Assembly: GCF_006715485.1 (NCBI RefSeq)
Contig: NZ_VFNH01000003.1
Location: 1,076,928-1,140,927 of the forward strand
Source of the DNA: Herbaspirillum sp. SJZ107
GTDB lineage: Bacteria; Pseudomonadota; Gammaproteobacteria; Burkholderiales; Burkholderiaceae_D
Direction: 5' to 3'
Length of the DNA: 64,000 bases
Shown: positions 8,642-17,497 of the stretch, piece by piece
How the letters are laid out: each line of letters opens with the position of its first letter
How positions within the stretch are numbered: position 1 is the first letter of the stretch
Position numbers and translations under genes: made by a program
Notes under the pieces: generated by a model
Told to the model about the DNA's origin: nothing
Databases searched by the model: none
What the model saw: only the letters and a program-made list of their open reading frames with translations

Positions 8642-9844
8642 TCAGCCCAGGCAGATGAAGTCGTTGTCGACCTGGTGGCGCCAGGTCTTGATCAGGTCGC
8701 GGTAAGCGCTGCCGACCGGACGGATGCGGCGGTCCAGGTCGTACAGGCCGTAGCGGTTCACCTTGCCCTTGTTTTCGGTGAGCGAGCTGTCCCAGTCGAC
8801 CTGGTCCGTCAGGCTGTACCAAGTGAAGCCGAGCAGGGGGACGCCGTCGGATTTCAGGCGGACCAGGTTCGACCATTGCTTCTCGAGCCAGACGCGGGCA
8901 TCCTTTTCGCCGTCGCCTTCGTCACGGTTATTGGTCTCGGTATGCATCACCGGCAGGCGGTAGCGTTCGTAGTACTGCTTGGTGATCATGTAGTAGCCGA
9001 ACATTTCGCAGATGTCGACCTTGCCGTTGGCATACACCATGTGCTCGTTGGTGGCGTAGTAATCGTTGCCCATGATGCAGCGTGACTTGATGCTGCGGTC
9101 GAGGAAGAAATGGTATTCCTCGCGCGTCATGCCATTGTCGGCCAGGAATTCGTACATCCGTCCGCTGACATCATGGCCGTACGTCAGGTCCAGCGCCAGG
9201 AAGCGCAATTCGTTCAGGTGGCGCGCGTAGCCGATCGCTTCGGGACCGACCGGGTGATAGTACTCGGACGATTCGCTCTGGACGAAGCGGGCGGCGGGCT
9301 GGGCCTTCAGGATGGCTTCGGTCGCCAGAATGCTGGCTCGGGCCAGGTGCTTGACCGCGGTGACGAAGGCGCGCTCCGACGCCAGGCGCTCGTTCCACAT
9401 GCCCAGCCGCGCCGAGAACTTGGCGGTGACGTACATCTCGTTCACCGGCGTATAGAAGGTAATCCACGGAAAGCGCTCGGCGAAGGCGCGCGCGTATTCG
9501 GCCAGCCAGCGCGGGAAGTCGGGGTTCTGGAAATTGCCGACCCAGTCGGGCACGCCGAAATGGCACAGGTCGACGATGGGCGTGATGCCGAGACGCTCCA
9601 GTTCCGCCATGACGCCGTCGGTGAATTCCCAGTCATAGCGCCCCGGTCCCAGGTGCACGCGGTGCCAGGGCGGGCCGTAGCGCAAGGCGTCGACGCCGAT
9701 CTCGTGCGCCAGCTGCAGGTCTTCCCGCCAGCGCCGGTAATGATCGGTCTTTTCCATTTCATCCATGCGCAAGGGCGCGCCATCCGGTCCTTCGATCACC
9801 GGATAGCTGCTCTCGATCCCTGTCGCAAACAAAAACCTCTGCAT
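8642..9844 (-). CDS. Glycoside hydrolase family 1-like beta-glycosidase
   Basis: 400 residues from the ATG at 9844, which has GAAAGG about seven bases upstream; the frame stays open further upstream but without a site. The fold signatures are those of GH1: FYTPVNEMY with the acid/base Glu136 (usual motif NEP) and VMHTETN with nucleophile Glu303 (usual motif ENG). WYSLTDQVDWDSS resembles the W-S-x-x-D-N-x-E-W region. It is shorter than the usual 440-480 residues and both catalytic motifs are divergent. No signal peptide, so it would cleave imported oligosaccharides. It diverges from an MFS sugar permease gene. Confidence 0.78.
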   Translation of the reverse strand: MQRFLFATGIESSYPVIEGPDGAPLRMDEMEKTDHYRRWREDLQLAHEIGVDALRYGPPWHRVHLGPGRYDWEFTDGVMAELERLGITPIVDLCHFGVPDWVGNFQNPDFPRWLAEYARAFAERFPWITFYTPVNEMYVTAKFSARLGMWNERLASERAFVTAVKHLARASILATEAILKAQPAARFVQSESSEYYHPVGPEAIGYARHLNELRFLALDLTYGHDVSGRMYEFLADNGMTREEYHFFLDRSIKSRCIMGNDYYATNEHMVYANGKVDICEMFGYYMITKQYYERYRLPVMHTETNNRDEGDGEKDARVWLEKQWSNLVRLKSDGVPLLGFTWYSLTDQVDWDSSLTENKGKVNRYGLYDLDRRIRPVGSAYRDLIKTWRHQVDNDFICLG

Positions 9845-10169
9845 CCATCGCCTTTCGCAGCGGCCGGCACGATGCCGGCGAGAACACATCTTAGCCGGAG
9901 CTGGCTCATGTGCATCGCACATTAACAGTGGGAAATTCATAGCGTCGTCGATGTTTGGTTTGTAACTGCATGCAGCCAAATGCAGATGTCAGAGCAGCTA
10001 AATCTGAGCATGGATTCTTGCTAGTTAGATTTTACATTTTGGTCTTTTTGGTCCGGTGAGAAGTCGGCGTACTTACACTCTGGCATTGATTATCACCAGC
10101 GCATATGGCTGATATCACGCGTCTTTTTCATCTAACTCAGCCTTAAAACCACTGATTTTTTCGATTTCT

Positions 10170-10198
10170 TATAAAAAAGATGCCCCATTTTCGGGCAT
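10170..10198 (-). terminator. Rho-independent terminator-like hairpin on the minus strand
   Basis: Read on the minus strand, a 6-bp stem ATGCCC-N7-GGGCAT is followed directly by CTTTTTTAT. That is a normal intrinsic terminator, yet no minus-strand gene lies upstream of it; only the antisense strand of the permease leader does. On the plus strand it has no U-tract. Confidence 0.5.
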
Positions 10199-10312
10199 TG
10201 TCTGCAATGTGCAACGCTTCGATGGAAGGTTACAAACTGAAAGAATTTTTTTTCCCGCAGGCAAAGCAAACTCCCGTCAAAGTGCGTAGAATTCACCTTC
10301 ATCAGTTTCTCG

Positions 10313-10336
10313 ACGCCAACTACTTATGGTTGGCGT
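10313..10336 (+). promoter_or_regulatory. Hairpin in the MFS gene leader
   Basis: Perfect 8-bp inverted repeat ACGCCAAC / GTTGGCGT with an 8-base loop, 54 bp before the permease ATG. It could be an mRNA structure or an operator; the sequence alone does not decide. Confidence 0.4.
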
Positions 10337-10389
10337 TGTGCTTTCAGCGCCTGTTATTCAACAGTCACCCAATAAAAGAAATCTCTCAA

Positions 10390-11556
10390 ATGCAAACTCC
10401 TCGCCGCACCAACGCCATCGCATCACGCAGCCAGTCGATGGCGCAGGCGCAACAATATGCCCTGCCGGTCCTGTTCAGCCTGTTCGGCGTGATCATGGGT
10501 TCGTGGGCCGGCCGTATCCCGTCGATGGCCGAACGCGTGCACGTGTCGCACTCCGCGCTGTCGATGGTGCTGCTGTGCGGCGGCCTGGGCGCCGTCCTGT
10601 CCTACCCGGTGTCGTCGCGCATGATGGCTTCGCTCGGTGCACGCAAGACCATGCTGTTCGCCGGCCTGGCCCTGCTGGGCGTGCTGATCGCGATCGGCGT
10701 CGCCCCGACCGTGCCGCTGCTGATGCTGGCCGTGCTGAGCCTGGGCATTACCGCCAGCACCTTCGACGTCGCCATCAACTCGTCGGCCACCGAGCGCGAA
10801 AAGCGCACCGGCAAATCGGAACTGTCGAAGCTGCACGGTCTCGGCTGTGCCGGCGGCCTGGCCGGCGCGACCCTGGGCAGCCTGATGGCCAGCCTGCACA
10901 TCGCCCCGGGCACCCATTTCATGATGCTGGCGGCGCCGCTGGCCGTGGCCCTGTACTTCGCGTATTCGCTGCTGGATGCCGACGAGGTCGGCCAGAAAGT
11001 CGAGAAGAAGTCGTTCTCGCTGCCGCGCGGCCCGCTGCTGTTCCTGGGCGCAATCGGTTTCCTGGGTTCGATGGCCGAAGGCAGCATCGCCGACTGGAGC
11101 GGCGTGTTCCTGAAAGAGCATTTCGGCGCATCGGACGGCCTCGCCCCGCTGGCCCTGTCGGCCTTCTCGGTGATGATGCTGATGGCACGCCTGGTCGGCG
11201 ACAAGCTGAAGACCCGCTACGGTGCGCGTCCCCTGGTCACCAGCGGCTCGATGCTGGGTGCGGCCGGCCTGTTCTTCGCCGTGCTGTCGCCGAACGCCTA
11301 CCTGGCGCTGGCCGGTTTCGCGGTGGCCGGCCTGGGCCTGGCGCTGGTGTTCCCCTTCGTGTTCAGCGCCGCCGGCGCCCAGGGTCCGGCGGCACTGGCC
11401 GGCGTCGCCAGCATGGCCTACAGCGGCAGCCTGATGGGCCCGCCGGTGATCGGCGCCATCGCCCAGGGCATGGGCATGCAGGTGGCCATCGCCTACGTCG
11501 GCGGCCTGGCAGCGCTGATCGCCTTCGTGGCAAGCCGTTCGCGCATGCTGAAGTAA
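10390..11556 (+). CDS. MFS permease, FucP/YbjJ-like
   Basis: 388 residues with about 12 membrane segments and an MFS loop 2-3 signature (SSRMMASLGARKTMLFAG). The tail half repeats the pattern (ARLVGDKLKTRYGARPLVTSG). ALPVLFSLFGVIMGSWAGRIP at the start resembles the YbjJ/fucose-permease-like subgroup. It should be an inner-membrane transporter, possibly for sugars given the divergent GH1 gene; substrate unproven. The ATG at 10390 is chosen because the residues upstream (from 10180) are poorly conserved-looking and include no membrane segment. Confidence 0.85.
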   Translation: MQTPRRTNAIASRSQSMAQAQQYALPVLFSLFGVIMGSWAGRIPSMAERVHVSHSALSMVLLCGGLGAVLSYPVSSRMMASLGARKTMLFAGLALLGVLIAIGVAPTVPLLMLAVLSLGITASTFDVAINSSATEREKRTGKSELSKLHGLGCAGGLAGATLGSLMASLHIAPGTHFMMLAAPLAVALYFAYSLLDADEVGQKVEKKSFSLPRGPLLFLGAIGFLGSMAEGSIADWSGVFLKEHFGASDGLAPLALSAFSVMMLMARLVGDKLKTRYGARPLVTSGSMLGAAGLFFAVLSPNAYLALAGFAVAGLGLALVFPFVFSAAGAQGPAALAGVASMAYSGSLMGPPVIGAIAQGMGMQVAIAYVGGLAALIAFVASRSRMLK

Positions 11557-11936
11557 TGCGGTGAAGTGATTCGGGTGGCACGCCTGTCGGCTTGCACGGA
11601 CGTTTCACCCTGCAGTGGCAGTGAGCAGTAACAGCAAGCGTTTTTCTTTGTAGTTCTCCTCCTTTGTTCGGGGCGGTCGCCAAACGGCGCCGCCCTTTTT
11701 TTCGTTTACAGCGCATAAAAGAACATATCAGGTAGCCTGATTTGACGAAAATATGTGTATTTATAGAAACAACACGTGTTTCCTCTTGGAAAAATTGACG
11801 GATTCAACGATAATCACCAATTATTGCTTGATGAATGTTTGGAATCTCATTCAGCCACAGCTCTGGCGACGGCGCCGCCCGATGCGATCTCCCACTCTCC
11901 GTTTGCGCCGATATCGTCCCAAGAAAGTATTCACCA
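11557..11936. other. 380-bp spacer between permease and chemoreceptor genes
   Basis: Contains the permease terminator at 11670-11702, then an AT-rich leader. GCCGATAT at 11907-11914 resembles the -10 element of flagellar sigma-28 promoters (GCCGATAA), which often drive chemoreceptor genes, but no matching TAAA-type -35 is seen at the right distance. Nothing else was recognised. Confidence 0.4.
11670..11702 (+). terminator. Intrinsic terminator after the MFS gene
   Basis: GC-rich stem (GGGCGG..CGCC / GGCG..CGCCC) with an AAAC loop, followed by seven T residues. Confidence 0.85.
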
Positions 11937-13595
11937 ATGCGACACATCAGTATCAAAACTATCGTCATGTCCGTTGTTGCTTTGCTCATCGGCATCATCC
12001 TGGCAGTCGGCGCACTGGGTTACCACAGCACGCAGAGTGCGGTCGAGCTGCTCGAAGGCGTCGCCCTGCGCGACGCCCGCCAGCAAGGCATGATCAGCAA
12101 CATCATGCTGCGCATGGAAACCAACCGCAGCCAGCTGCTGCAAGCCTTGCAGCACAACCCGGCAACCGATTACGCCAAGCTGCACGACCATCCGCTGACG
12201 GTGCATTTCAAACAGATCGCCGACAACACGGCTGCGCTGGAAAAGGCGCGCGACGACTTCGATGCCTCGCTGCGTACGCCGGCCGCCAAGGCGATCGTGC
12301 ACAAGTGGTACGCGCAGAGCAGCGACCTGGGCATCGCGGACGTGCGCAGCGCGACCCAGGCGCTGGAAGCCGGCCAGTGGGACGAGGCCCAGCGCATCCT
12401 GATCACCCGGGTCAACCCGGCCTACAAGCGCGGCCAGTCGACGTATGACGAACTGCAGGCGCTGCTCGACGAGCGCGGCCACACCAATGCCGAACTGGCG
12501 ATCAGCACCATCGGCACCAACGATGCGATCATGGTTGCGGCCATCGTGGCCGGCTGCCTGGCCGGCGTCGCCGCCGCCATGTTCCTGGCGCGCAGCATCG
12601 TCAAGCCGCTGGGCGAAGCGGTCGCGATCGCGCGCAAGGTGGCCAAGGGCGACCTCAGCGCCGACCTCCGCACCGATGCGCGCAACGAATTCGGCCAACT
12701 GCTGGGGGCGCTGGGCGAGATGAACGGCAGCCTGGCCAACATCGTCGGCGAAGTGCGCGCCGAGGCCGACACCATCGCCTCGGCCTCGTCCCAGATCAGC
12801 GCCGCCACCCTGGACCTGTCGGGCCGCACCGAACGGCAGGCCAGCACGCTGGAAGAAACCTCGGCCTCGGTCGAGGAACTGAGCGCGACCGTGAAGCAGA
12901 ACGCCGACAACGCGCGCCAAGCCAATGCGCTGGCGGCCTCGGCCTCGGCGATCGCCGTGAAGGGCGGCGCCACGGTCGGCGCCGTGGTCGATACCATGGG
13001 CGCGATCCAGGAGTCGGCGAGCAAGATCGCCGACATCATCGGCGTGATCGACGGCATCGCCTTCCAGACCAATATCCTGGCCCTGAATGCAGCGGTCGAA
13101 GCGGCGCGCGCCGGCGAGCAGGGCCGCGGCTTCGCCGTGGTGGCGTCCGAGGTGCGCAGCCTGGCGCAGCGCTCGGCCACCGCCGCCAGGGAAATCAAGG
13201 AACTGATCAACGATTCGGTCGAGAAGGTCGACAGCGGCAGCCGCATGGTCGACCAGGCCGGCGCGACGATGCAGGAAGTCGTCGACAGCATCCGCCGCGT
13301 GGCCGACATCATGAACGAGATCACCGTGGCCAGCCAGGAGCAGAGCACCGGCATCGAACAGATCCACCAGGCCGTCAGCCAGATGGACCAGGTGACCCAG
13401 CAGAACGCCGCCATGGTCGAGGAAGCCGCCGGCGCCTCGAGTTCGCTGCAGGAACAGGCCGCCGGCCTGGCGCGCCTGGTGAGCGTGTTCCGCCTCGGCG
13501 GGCACGGCCATGGCGCCGATGCCCGGCCTGTGGCAACGACGCATGCACCGGCACGTCCCGTGGCGGCGCGCCTGCCCAGCCTGAGCGCTGCCTGA
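11937..13595 (+). CDS. Methyl-accepting chemotaxis protein
   Basis: 552 residues. TM1 is at about 7-29, then a four-helix periplasmic sensor of about 165 residues (4HB type), TM2 at about 197-218 and a HAMP domain starting RSIVKPLGEA. The cytoplasmic part holds the signalling hairpin tip IAFQTNILALNAAVEAARAG near residue 375 and flanking coiled coils with methylation-type Gln/Glu pairs. The C-terminus ends in an Ala/Pro-rich tail without an obvious CheR-binding NWETF pentapeptide. AAGAAAG lies about ten bases before the ATG at 11937. Ligand unknown. It stands alone, without che genes nearby. Confidence 0.93.
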   Translation: MRHISIKTIVMSVVALLIGIILAVGALGYHSTQSAVELLEGVALRDARQQGMISNIMLRMETNRSQLLQALQHNPATDYAKLHDHPLTVHFKQIADNTAALEKARDDFDASLRTPAAKAIVHKWYAQSSDLGIADVRSATQALEAGQWDEAQRILITRVNPAYKRGQSTYDELQALLDERGHTNAELAISTIGTNDAIMVAAIVAGCLAGVAAAMFLARSIVKPLGEAVAIARKVAKGDLSADLRTDARNEFGQLLGALGEMNGSLANIVGEVRAEADTIASASSQISAATLDLSGRTERQASTLEETSASVEELSATVKQNADNARQANALAASASAIAVKGGATVGAVVDTMGAIQESASKIADIIGVIDGIAFQTNILALNAAVEAARAGEQGRGFAVVASEVRSLAQRSATAAREIKELINDSVEKVDSGSRMVDQAGATMQEVVDSIRRVADIMNEITVASQEQSTGIEQIHQAVSQMDQVTQQNAAMVEEAAGASSSLQEQAAGLARLVSVFRLGGHGHGADARPVATTHAPARPVAARLPSLSAA

Positions 13596-13711
13596 TCCAC
13601 GCCCGGCGCGGGCACGCGTTTGCGCTGGGCCAAGCGGCGCATGACTGACAAGAACTCCAGACCGCCTGCCGACTCCAAGCTGAGTCGCCAGTTTGCCAGA
13701 ACGGAGTTGTC

Positions 13712-14335
13712 ATGCAGTCAGAAATCGACGCCGCATCCGTCGCCGCGTTCCACGACCGCCAGTTGCATGAACGCGACTGGCCGATGCTGTCCCATGCCCA
13801 GGCGTCCGCCAGCCTGTGGCAGGCGATCGACGCCAACCACCGCTACAACGGCCTGCTCTGGCGCGAGGAAGACCGCGCGCGCCGGGTCGATGTGCCGCCG
13901 GACGAGATCGCCGCAAGCAAGCGCCTGATCGACCGCTACAACCAGCGCCGCAACGACGCCGTCGAAGCCATCGACGAAGCCCTGCTGGCCGAACTGGCCG
14001 GTGTGGCACGCCTGGCCGGCGCGCGCCTGTCGAGCGAGACCGCGGGTGCGATGATCGACCGCCTGTCGATCCTGTCCCTCAAGATCCACCACATGCGCGC
14101 CCAGGCGCGGCGCCGCGATGCCACCGATGCCCACGTGCAGGCCTGCACCGCCAAGCTCGAGCGCCTGATGGTGCAGCGCGACGACCTGCAATCCTGTTTC
14201 GACACGCTGCTGCAGGAAGCCCAGGACGGGCGCGCCTATTTCAAGCTGTACCGCCAGTTCAAGATGTACAACGATCCCGCGCTCAACCCCTACCTGAACG
14301 GGCAGGCGCAGGGTCTCGGCAGGGGCGTGCCATGA
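13712..14335 (+). CDS. DUF4254 domain protein
   Basis: 207 residues, no signal peptide or membrane segment, largely helical. Landmarks of DUF4254 are visible: LWQAIDANHRYNGLLWREED near the N-terminus, IDRYNQRRNDAVEAID, and DRLSILSLKIHHM in the middle. The family has no established activity but is recurrently found next to glycosyltransferases, as here: its TGA overlaps the ATG of the GT2 gene (ATGA). Helical shape and linkage suggest a helper of glycan assembly; that is inference. Confidence 0.8.
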   Translation: MQSEIDAASVAAFHDRQLHERDWPMLSHAQASASLWQAIDANHRYNGLLWREEDRARRVDVPPDEIAASKRLIDRYNQRRNDAVEAIDEALLAELAGVARLAGARLSSETAGAMIDRLSILSLKIHHMRAQARRRDATDAHVQACTAKLERLMVQRDDLQSCFDTLLQEAQDGRAYFKLYRQFKMYNDPALNPYLNGQAQGLGRGVP

Positions 14336-15216
14336 GCGCCGGCCACGATACCATCGACGTGCTGGTCCCGACCTGCAACCGTCCGGCGGCGCTGGCCGTC
14401 ACGCTGGCCACGCTCGGCAGCCAGAGCTGGCCGAGGTTGCGCATCGTCGTTTCCGACCAGTCCGAACGCGCCGGCGCCTGCGAGCAGCCCGAGGTGGCCG
14501 CCGTGCTGCGCTACCTGCGCGCCACCGGCCGCAGCGTCGACACCTTCCGCCGCCTGCCGCGCCGCGGCATGGCCGAGCAGCGCGCCTTCCTGCTGTCCCA
14601 GGCCCGCGCCGCGGTGTGCCTGTTCGTCGACGACGACGTCATCCTCGAACCGGACCTGGTGGCGCGCCTGCACGGCGTACTGCGCGCGGAGGGCTGCGGC
14701 TTCGTCGGCAGCGCGCTGCACGGCCTGAGCTACCTGGGCCAGCTGCGCCCGGCACATGAAGCCGTCGAATTCTGGAACGGGCCGGTGCGTCCGGAAACCG
14801 TGCGCACGGGCAGCGCGGCCTGGGCGCGCCACCACCTGCACAGCGCCGCCAACCTGTTCCACGTGCAGACCCGTCTCGCCACCGGCGACGCCGTCAACCG
14901 GCGCTACAAGGTGGCCTGGGTCGGCGGCTGCGTGATGTTCGACACCGGCATGCTGCGCGCCGCCGGCGGGTTCGACTTCTGGCGCGAGCTGCCGTCCCAG
15001 CACTGCGGCGAAGACGTGCTGGCCCAGCAGCGCGTGATGGCACGCTACGGCGGCTGCGCGATCCTGCCTTCCGGTGCCTATCACATGGAATTGCCGACCA
15101 CGGTCACGGTGCGCGCGGTGGATGCGCCGTATGTGTTGCCGCTGGAGCCAGATGGACCCGATCCGATGCAGCAGGATCGCCTGCCGCAGGGCCGGCGCTC
15201 CGGTACGCTCGAGTAA
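14332..15216 (+). CDS. Glycosyltransferase family 2
   Basis: 294 residues. GT-A fold markers: TIDVLVPTCNRP at the N-terminus, RGMAEQRAFLLSQA, and the metal/nucleotide motif LFVDDDVILEPD with acidic residues 100-102. The acceptor part has WVGGCVMFDTGMLRAAGGFD and a GEDVLAQQR motif that resembles the ED-x-x-QRR-type region of GT2 enzymes. No membrane segment, so it is a soluble or peripheral enzyme using a nucleotide sugar. Start overlaps the DUF4254 stop; the GT9 gene follows after 3 bp, so the three genes are one operon. Confidence 0.9.
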   Translation: MSAGHDTIDVLVPTCNRPAALAVTLATLGSQSWPRLRIVVSDQSERAGACEQPEVAAVLRYLRATGRSVDTFRRLPRRGMAEQRAFLLSQARAAVCLFVDDDVILEPDLVARLHGVLRAEGCGFVGSALHGLSYLGQLRPAHEAVEFWNGPVRPETVRTGSAAWARHHLHSAANLFHVQTRLATGDAVNRRYKVAWVGGCVMFDTGMLRAAGGFDFWRELPSQHCGEDVLAQQRVMARYGGCAILPSGAYHMELPTTVTVRAVDAPYVLPLEPDGPDPMQQDRLPQGRRSGTLE

Positions 15217-15219
15217 GCG

Positions 15220-16314
15220 ATGGACCGCAGCTGGCCTCGGCTCGACGGCGTGCGCAGGATCGCGGTGCTGCGGCCGAATGCCGTCGGCGATTTCGTGTTC
15301 GCGCTGCCGGCGCTGCACGCGCTGAAGCGCACCTATCCCGACGCCGAATTGGTCTTCATCGGCAGGGCATGGCACCGCGCGTTCCTGGCCGGGCGGCCGG
15401 GGCCGGTGGACCGCGTGGCCGAGATGCCGGCGCTGCCGGGCGTGGGTGTGCCGCCCGACGCACCTGCCGACGCGCACGCCATTGCGCTGTTCATCGAGCG
15501 CATGCGCGGCGAACGGTTCGACCTGGCGCTACAGATGTTCGGCGGCGGCCTGTATTCGAATCCATTCCTGATGCAATTGCAGGCCCGGCTCACGGTCGGC
15601 ATGCGCGCGCCCGATGCCCCCGCCCTGGATCGCTGGCTGCCGTATCGCGAACCAATCAACCGCAGGCTGGCGCTGCTCGAAATCGCCGGGCTGGCCGGCG
15701 CCTGGCCCGGCCCGCTGCCGATGCCGGAACTGGCCGTCACCGCCATCGACCGCGCCAAGGCGGCGCAGGCCTTGCCGCCCGGGGCGGGGGAGCGCCTGGT
15801 GATCCTGCAGCCCGGCGCCACCGACCCGCGCCGCTGCTGGCCGCCCGAGCGCTTCGCGGCACTCGGCGACATGCTGGCTGCCGAGGGCGCCCAGATCGCC
15901 ATCAACGGCGCGCCGGCCGAGGCGGCGCTGGTCCAGGCCGTGGCCGGGGGCATGCGCCATCGCGCCGTGGTGCTGAGCGGCACGCCGGAAAGTGGCGGCC
16001 TCGACCTGGGCGGGCTGTGCGGCTTGCTGGAGCGGGCGGCGCTGGTGGTGTCGAACGATACCGGCCCGCTGCACCTGGCGCTGGCGCTGGGCGTGCCCAG
16101 CGTCGGCATCTTCTGGCTGACCAATCTATTGGAAGGGATGCCGCTGCGGCCGTCCGGCCTGTGGGCGGCCCTGTCGGTGCGCACGCGCTGTCCGGTGTGC
16201 GGGCAGGACAACCTGGCGCAGCGCTGTGCGCACGACGTGAGTTTCGTGGACGAGGTGAGCGTGGACGAGGTGGCCGGCCTGGCACGTGCGGCGCTGGCGG
16301 CGTCGGCAGCATGA
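15220..16314 (+). CDS. Glycosyltransferase family 9 (heptosyltransferase-like)
   Basis: 364 residues. N-terminal IAVLRPNAVGDFVFALPAL is the GT9 acceptor-domain signature; the C-terminal half has LVILQPGATDPRRCWPPERFAALG and VVSNDTGPLHLALALGVPSVGIF, the nucleotide-sugar-binding part. The C-terminus carries a Cys-rich element (CPVCGQDN..RCAHD). GT9 enzymes add heptose or other sugars to LPS core and related acceptors; the sugar here is unknown. Last gene of the plus-strand trio. It ends 108 bp before the convergent second GT9 gene. Confidence 0.9.
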   Translation: MDRSWPRLDGVRRIAVLRPNAVGDFVFALPALHALKRTYPDAELVFIGRAWHRAFLAGRPGPVDRVAEMPALPGVGVPPDAPADAHAIALFIERMRGERFDLALQMFGGGLYSNPFLMQLQARLTVGMRAPDAPALDRWLPYREPINRRLALLEIAGLAGAWPGPLPMPELAVTAIDRAKAAQALPPGAGERLVILQPGATDPRRCWPPERFAALGDMLAAEGAQIAINGAPAEAALVQAVAGGMRHRAVVLSGTPESGGLDLGGLCGLLERAALVVSNDTGPLHLALALGVPSVGIFWLTNLLEGMPLRPSGLWAALSVRTRCPVCGQDNLAQRCAHDVSFVDEVSVDEVAGLARAALAASAA

Positions 16315-16325
16315 ATCGCGCCGCG

Positions 16326-16409
16326 GGCAGTGGTGCAGGCAGGGGCACAGGCAGGGGCACAGGCAGTAGCGCAGGCACTAACGCAGGCAGTAGCGAAGGC
16401 AGTCGTGCG
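16326..16409 (+). repeat. 12-bp tandem repeat, seven units
   Basis: Seven degenerate units of the form GGCAGnnGCnCA in an exact 12-bp period, starting at 16326, 16338, 16350, 16362, 16374, 16386 and 16398. Units 2 and 3 are identical. The array occupies nearly all the gap between two convergent GT9 genes. The period is a multiple of three, so overlapping frames stay open across it. Confidence 0.85.
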
Positions 16410-16422
16410 AGCCGCCTGCGCT

Positions 16423-17487
16423 TCACCAGTACGGCCACATGCCGACCGTGCGCTGGCGGCTGGGCGCCGTGCCCGACAGCAGGGCACGCGCATGCTGCAG
16501 CACCACGGACGCCCGTTCCGCGCCCGGATCCCAGATGCAGCGGTGGGTATGGCGGTCGAGCGGCGCCCAGCGCGCGATGTCGGCCTTGCTGAAGATGACC
16601 ACGCTCTTGAGTTTCAGGCCGGCGGCGATGTGCGACACGCCGGTGTCGTTGCACAGCAGCAGGCGCGCATCGCGCATCAGGGCGGCCATGGCACCGATCG
16701 AGATCGGGGCGGCGGCGTCTACCGGGGTCTGTTGCATGTGCTGCGCCACCGCGGCCGTCAGGTCGGCTTCCTGTGCCGAGCCGGTGAGCACGACCTTGAC
16801 GTCGAATTCGGATGCCAGGCGGTCGCCCAGTTCGGCGAAGTGGCGTGGCGGCCAGCATTTGTCGCGCTGGCGTGCGCCGGGGTGGATGCAGATATAGCGG
16901 CCCGGTTCCAGGCCGCGGGCGACGCCGCTGGCGGCGAGTTCGTCCTCGTCCTGGCGCGACAGCGGAAATTCCAGCTGCGTGCCGGCCTCTGCCGTGGCCG
17001 CGCCGGCGCCGAGCTGTTCGACCAGCAGCAGCAGCCGTTCCGGCTCGGTGCCGGTCTCGGGATATGTCGACAGGACCATGCGTTCGCGCACGACCGCGTC
17101 GCCCCGGCAGAAACCCGCCATCGCGCCGGCACCGAAGCCGCTGACGATATCGTTGCTGACCTCGCCGCTGCCGTGCAGCTGCAGCGCCAGGTCGAAGCGG
17201 CGCTGGCACAGGCCGGTATAGAACCCGGTGAGTTCCTCGTGCCGCACCGGCTGTTCCGGCAGCAGCGGATGGCCGGGGAAGGCGATGAACTCGTCGACGT
17301 AAGCCTTGAAGCGGTCGGCGAATTGTTGCGCCCACGGCAGTCCGACGAGGGTGATATGCGCCTGCGGCAGCGCCGTGCGCAGGGCGCGCAGGGCCGGCAC
17401 GGCGCACAGCATGTCGCCCAGCTGCAGGGCGCGGAACACGATGACGGATGCGGGGTCCAGCCGGTGCAGCAGCGGTCGCCGGGACAT
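16423..17487 (-). CDS. Glycosyltransferase family 9, second copy
   Basis: 354 residues, paralogous in layout to the GT9 encoded on the opposite strand. N-terminal ASVIVFRALQLGDMLCAVPALRAL is the GT9 start; the C-terminal half has GRYICIHPGARQRDKCWPPRHFAELG and LLLCNDTGVSHIAAGLKLKSV. Many Burkholderiales proteins of this type are called lipopolysaccharide heptosyltransferases, but the donor cannot be read from sequence. It is 10 bp after the DMFase-like gene and last in the minus-strand trio. Confidence 0.9.
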   Translation of the reverse strand: MSRRPLLHRLDPASVIVFRALQLGDMLCAVPALRALRTALPQAHITLVGLPWAQQFADRFKAYVDEFIAFPGHPLLPEQPVRHEELTGFYTGLCQRRFDLALQLHGSGEVSNDIVSGFGAGAMAGFCRGDAVVRERMVLSTYPETGTEPERLLLLVEQLGAGAATAEAGTQLEFPLSRQDEDELAASGVARGLEPGRYICIHPGARQRDKCWPPRHFAELGDRLASEFDVKVVLTGSAQEADLTAAVAQHMQQTPVDAAAPISIGAMAALMRDARLLLCNDTGVSHIAAGLKLKSVVIFSKADIARWAPLDRHTHRCIWDPGAERASVVLQHARALLSGTAPSRQRTVGMWPYW

Positions 17488-17497
17488 GGCGGGCTCC

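Larger units (their letters stand above)
9845..10389. promoter_or_regulatory. Divergent spacer and structured leader of the MFS gene
   Basis: 545 bp without a gene, AT-rich from about 9990 to 10260. Two inverted repeats stand out on the side of the plus-strand permease gene: ATGCCC/GGGCAT at 10180-10198 and ACGCCAAC/GTTGGCGT at 10313-10336. No clear sigma-70 pair could be assigned. The length of the AT-rich part suggests promoters for both the GH1 gene (minus) and the permease (plus). Confidence 0.45.

Noticed and set aside
11741..11766. TTGACG with nearby TTATAG as a promoter for the chemoreceptor
   Set aside because: The spacing is 13 bp, too short for a sigma-70 promoter.
13601..13613. 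GCCCG/CGGGC stem after the chemoreceptor gene
   Set aside because: Only five base pairs and no T-tract, so not called a terminator.
16311..16592. 93-codon plus-strand frame with ATGA overlap to the GT9 stop
   Set aside because: Its first third is the translated 12-bp repeat and the rest is antisense to the second GT9 gene. Coupling looks tempting, but there is no domain.
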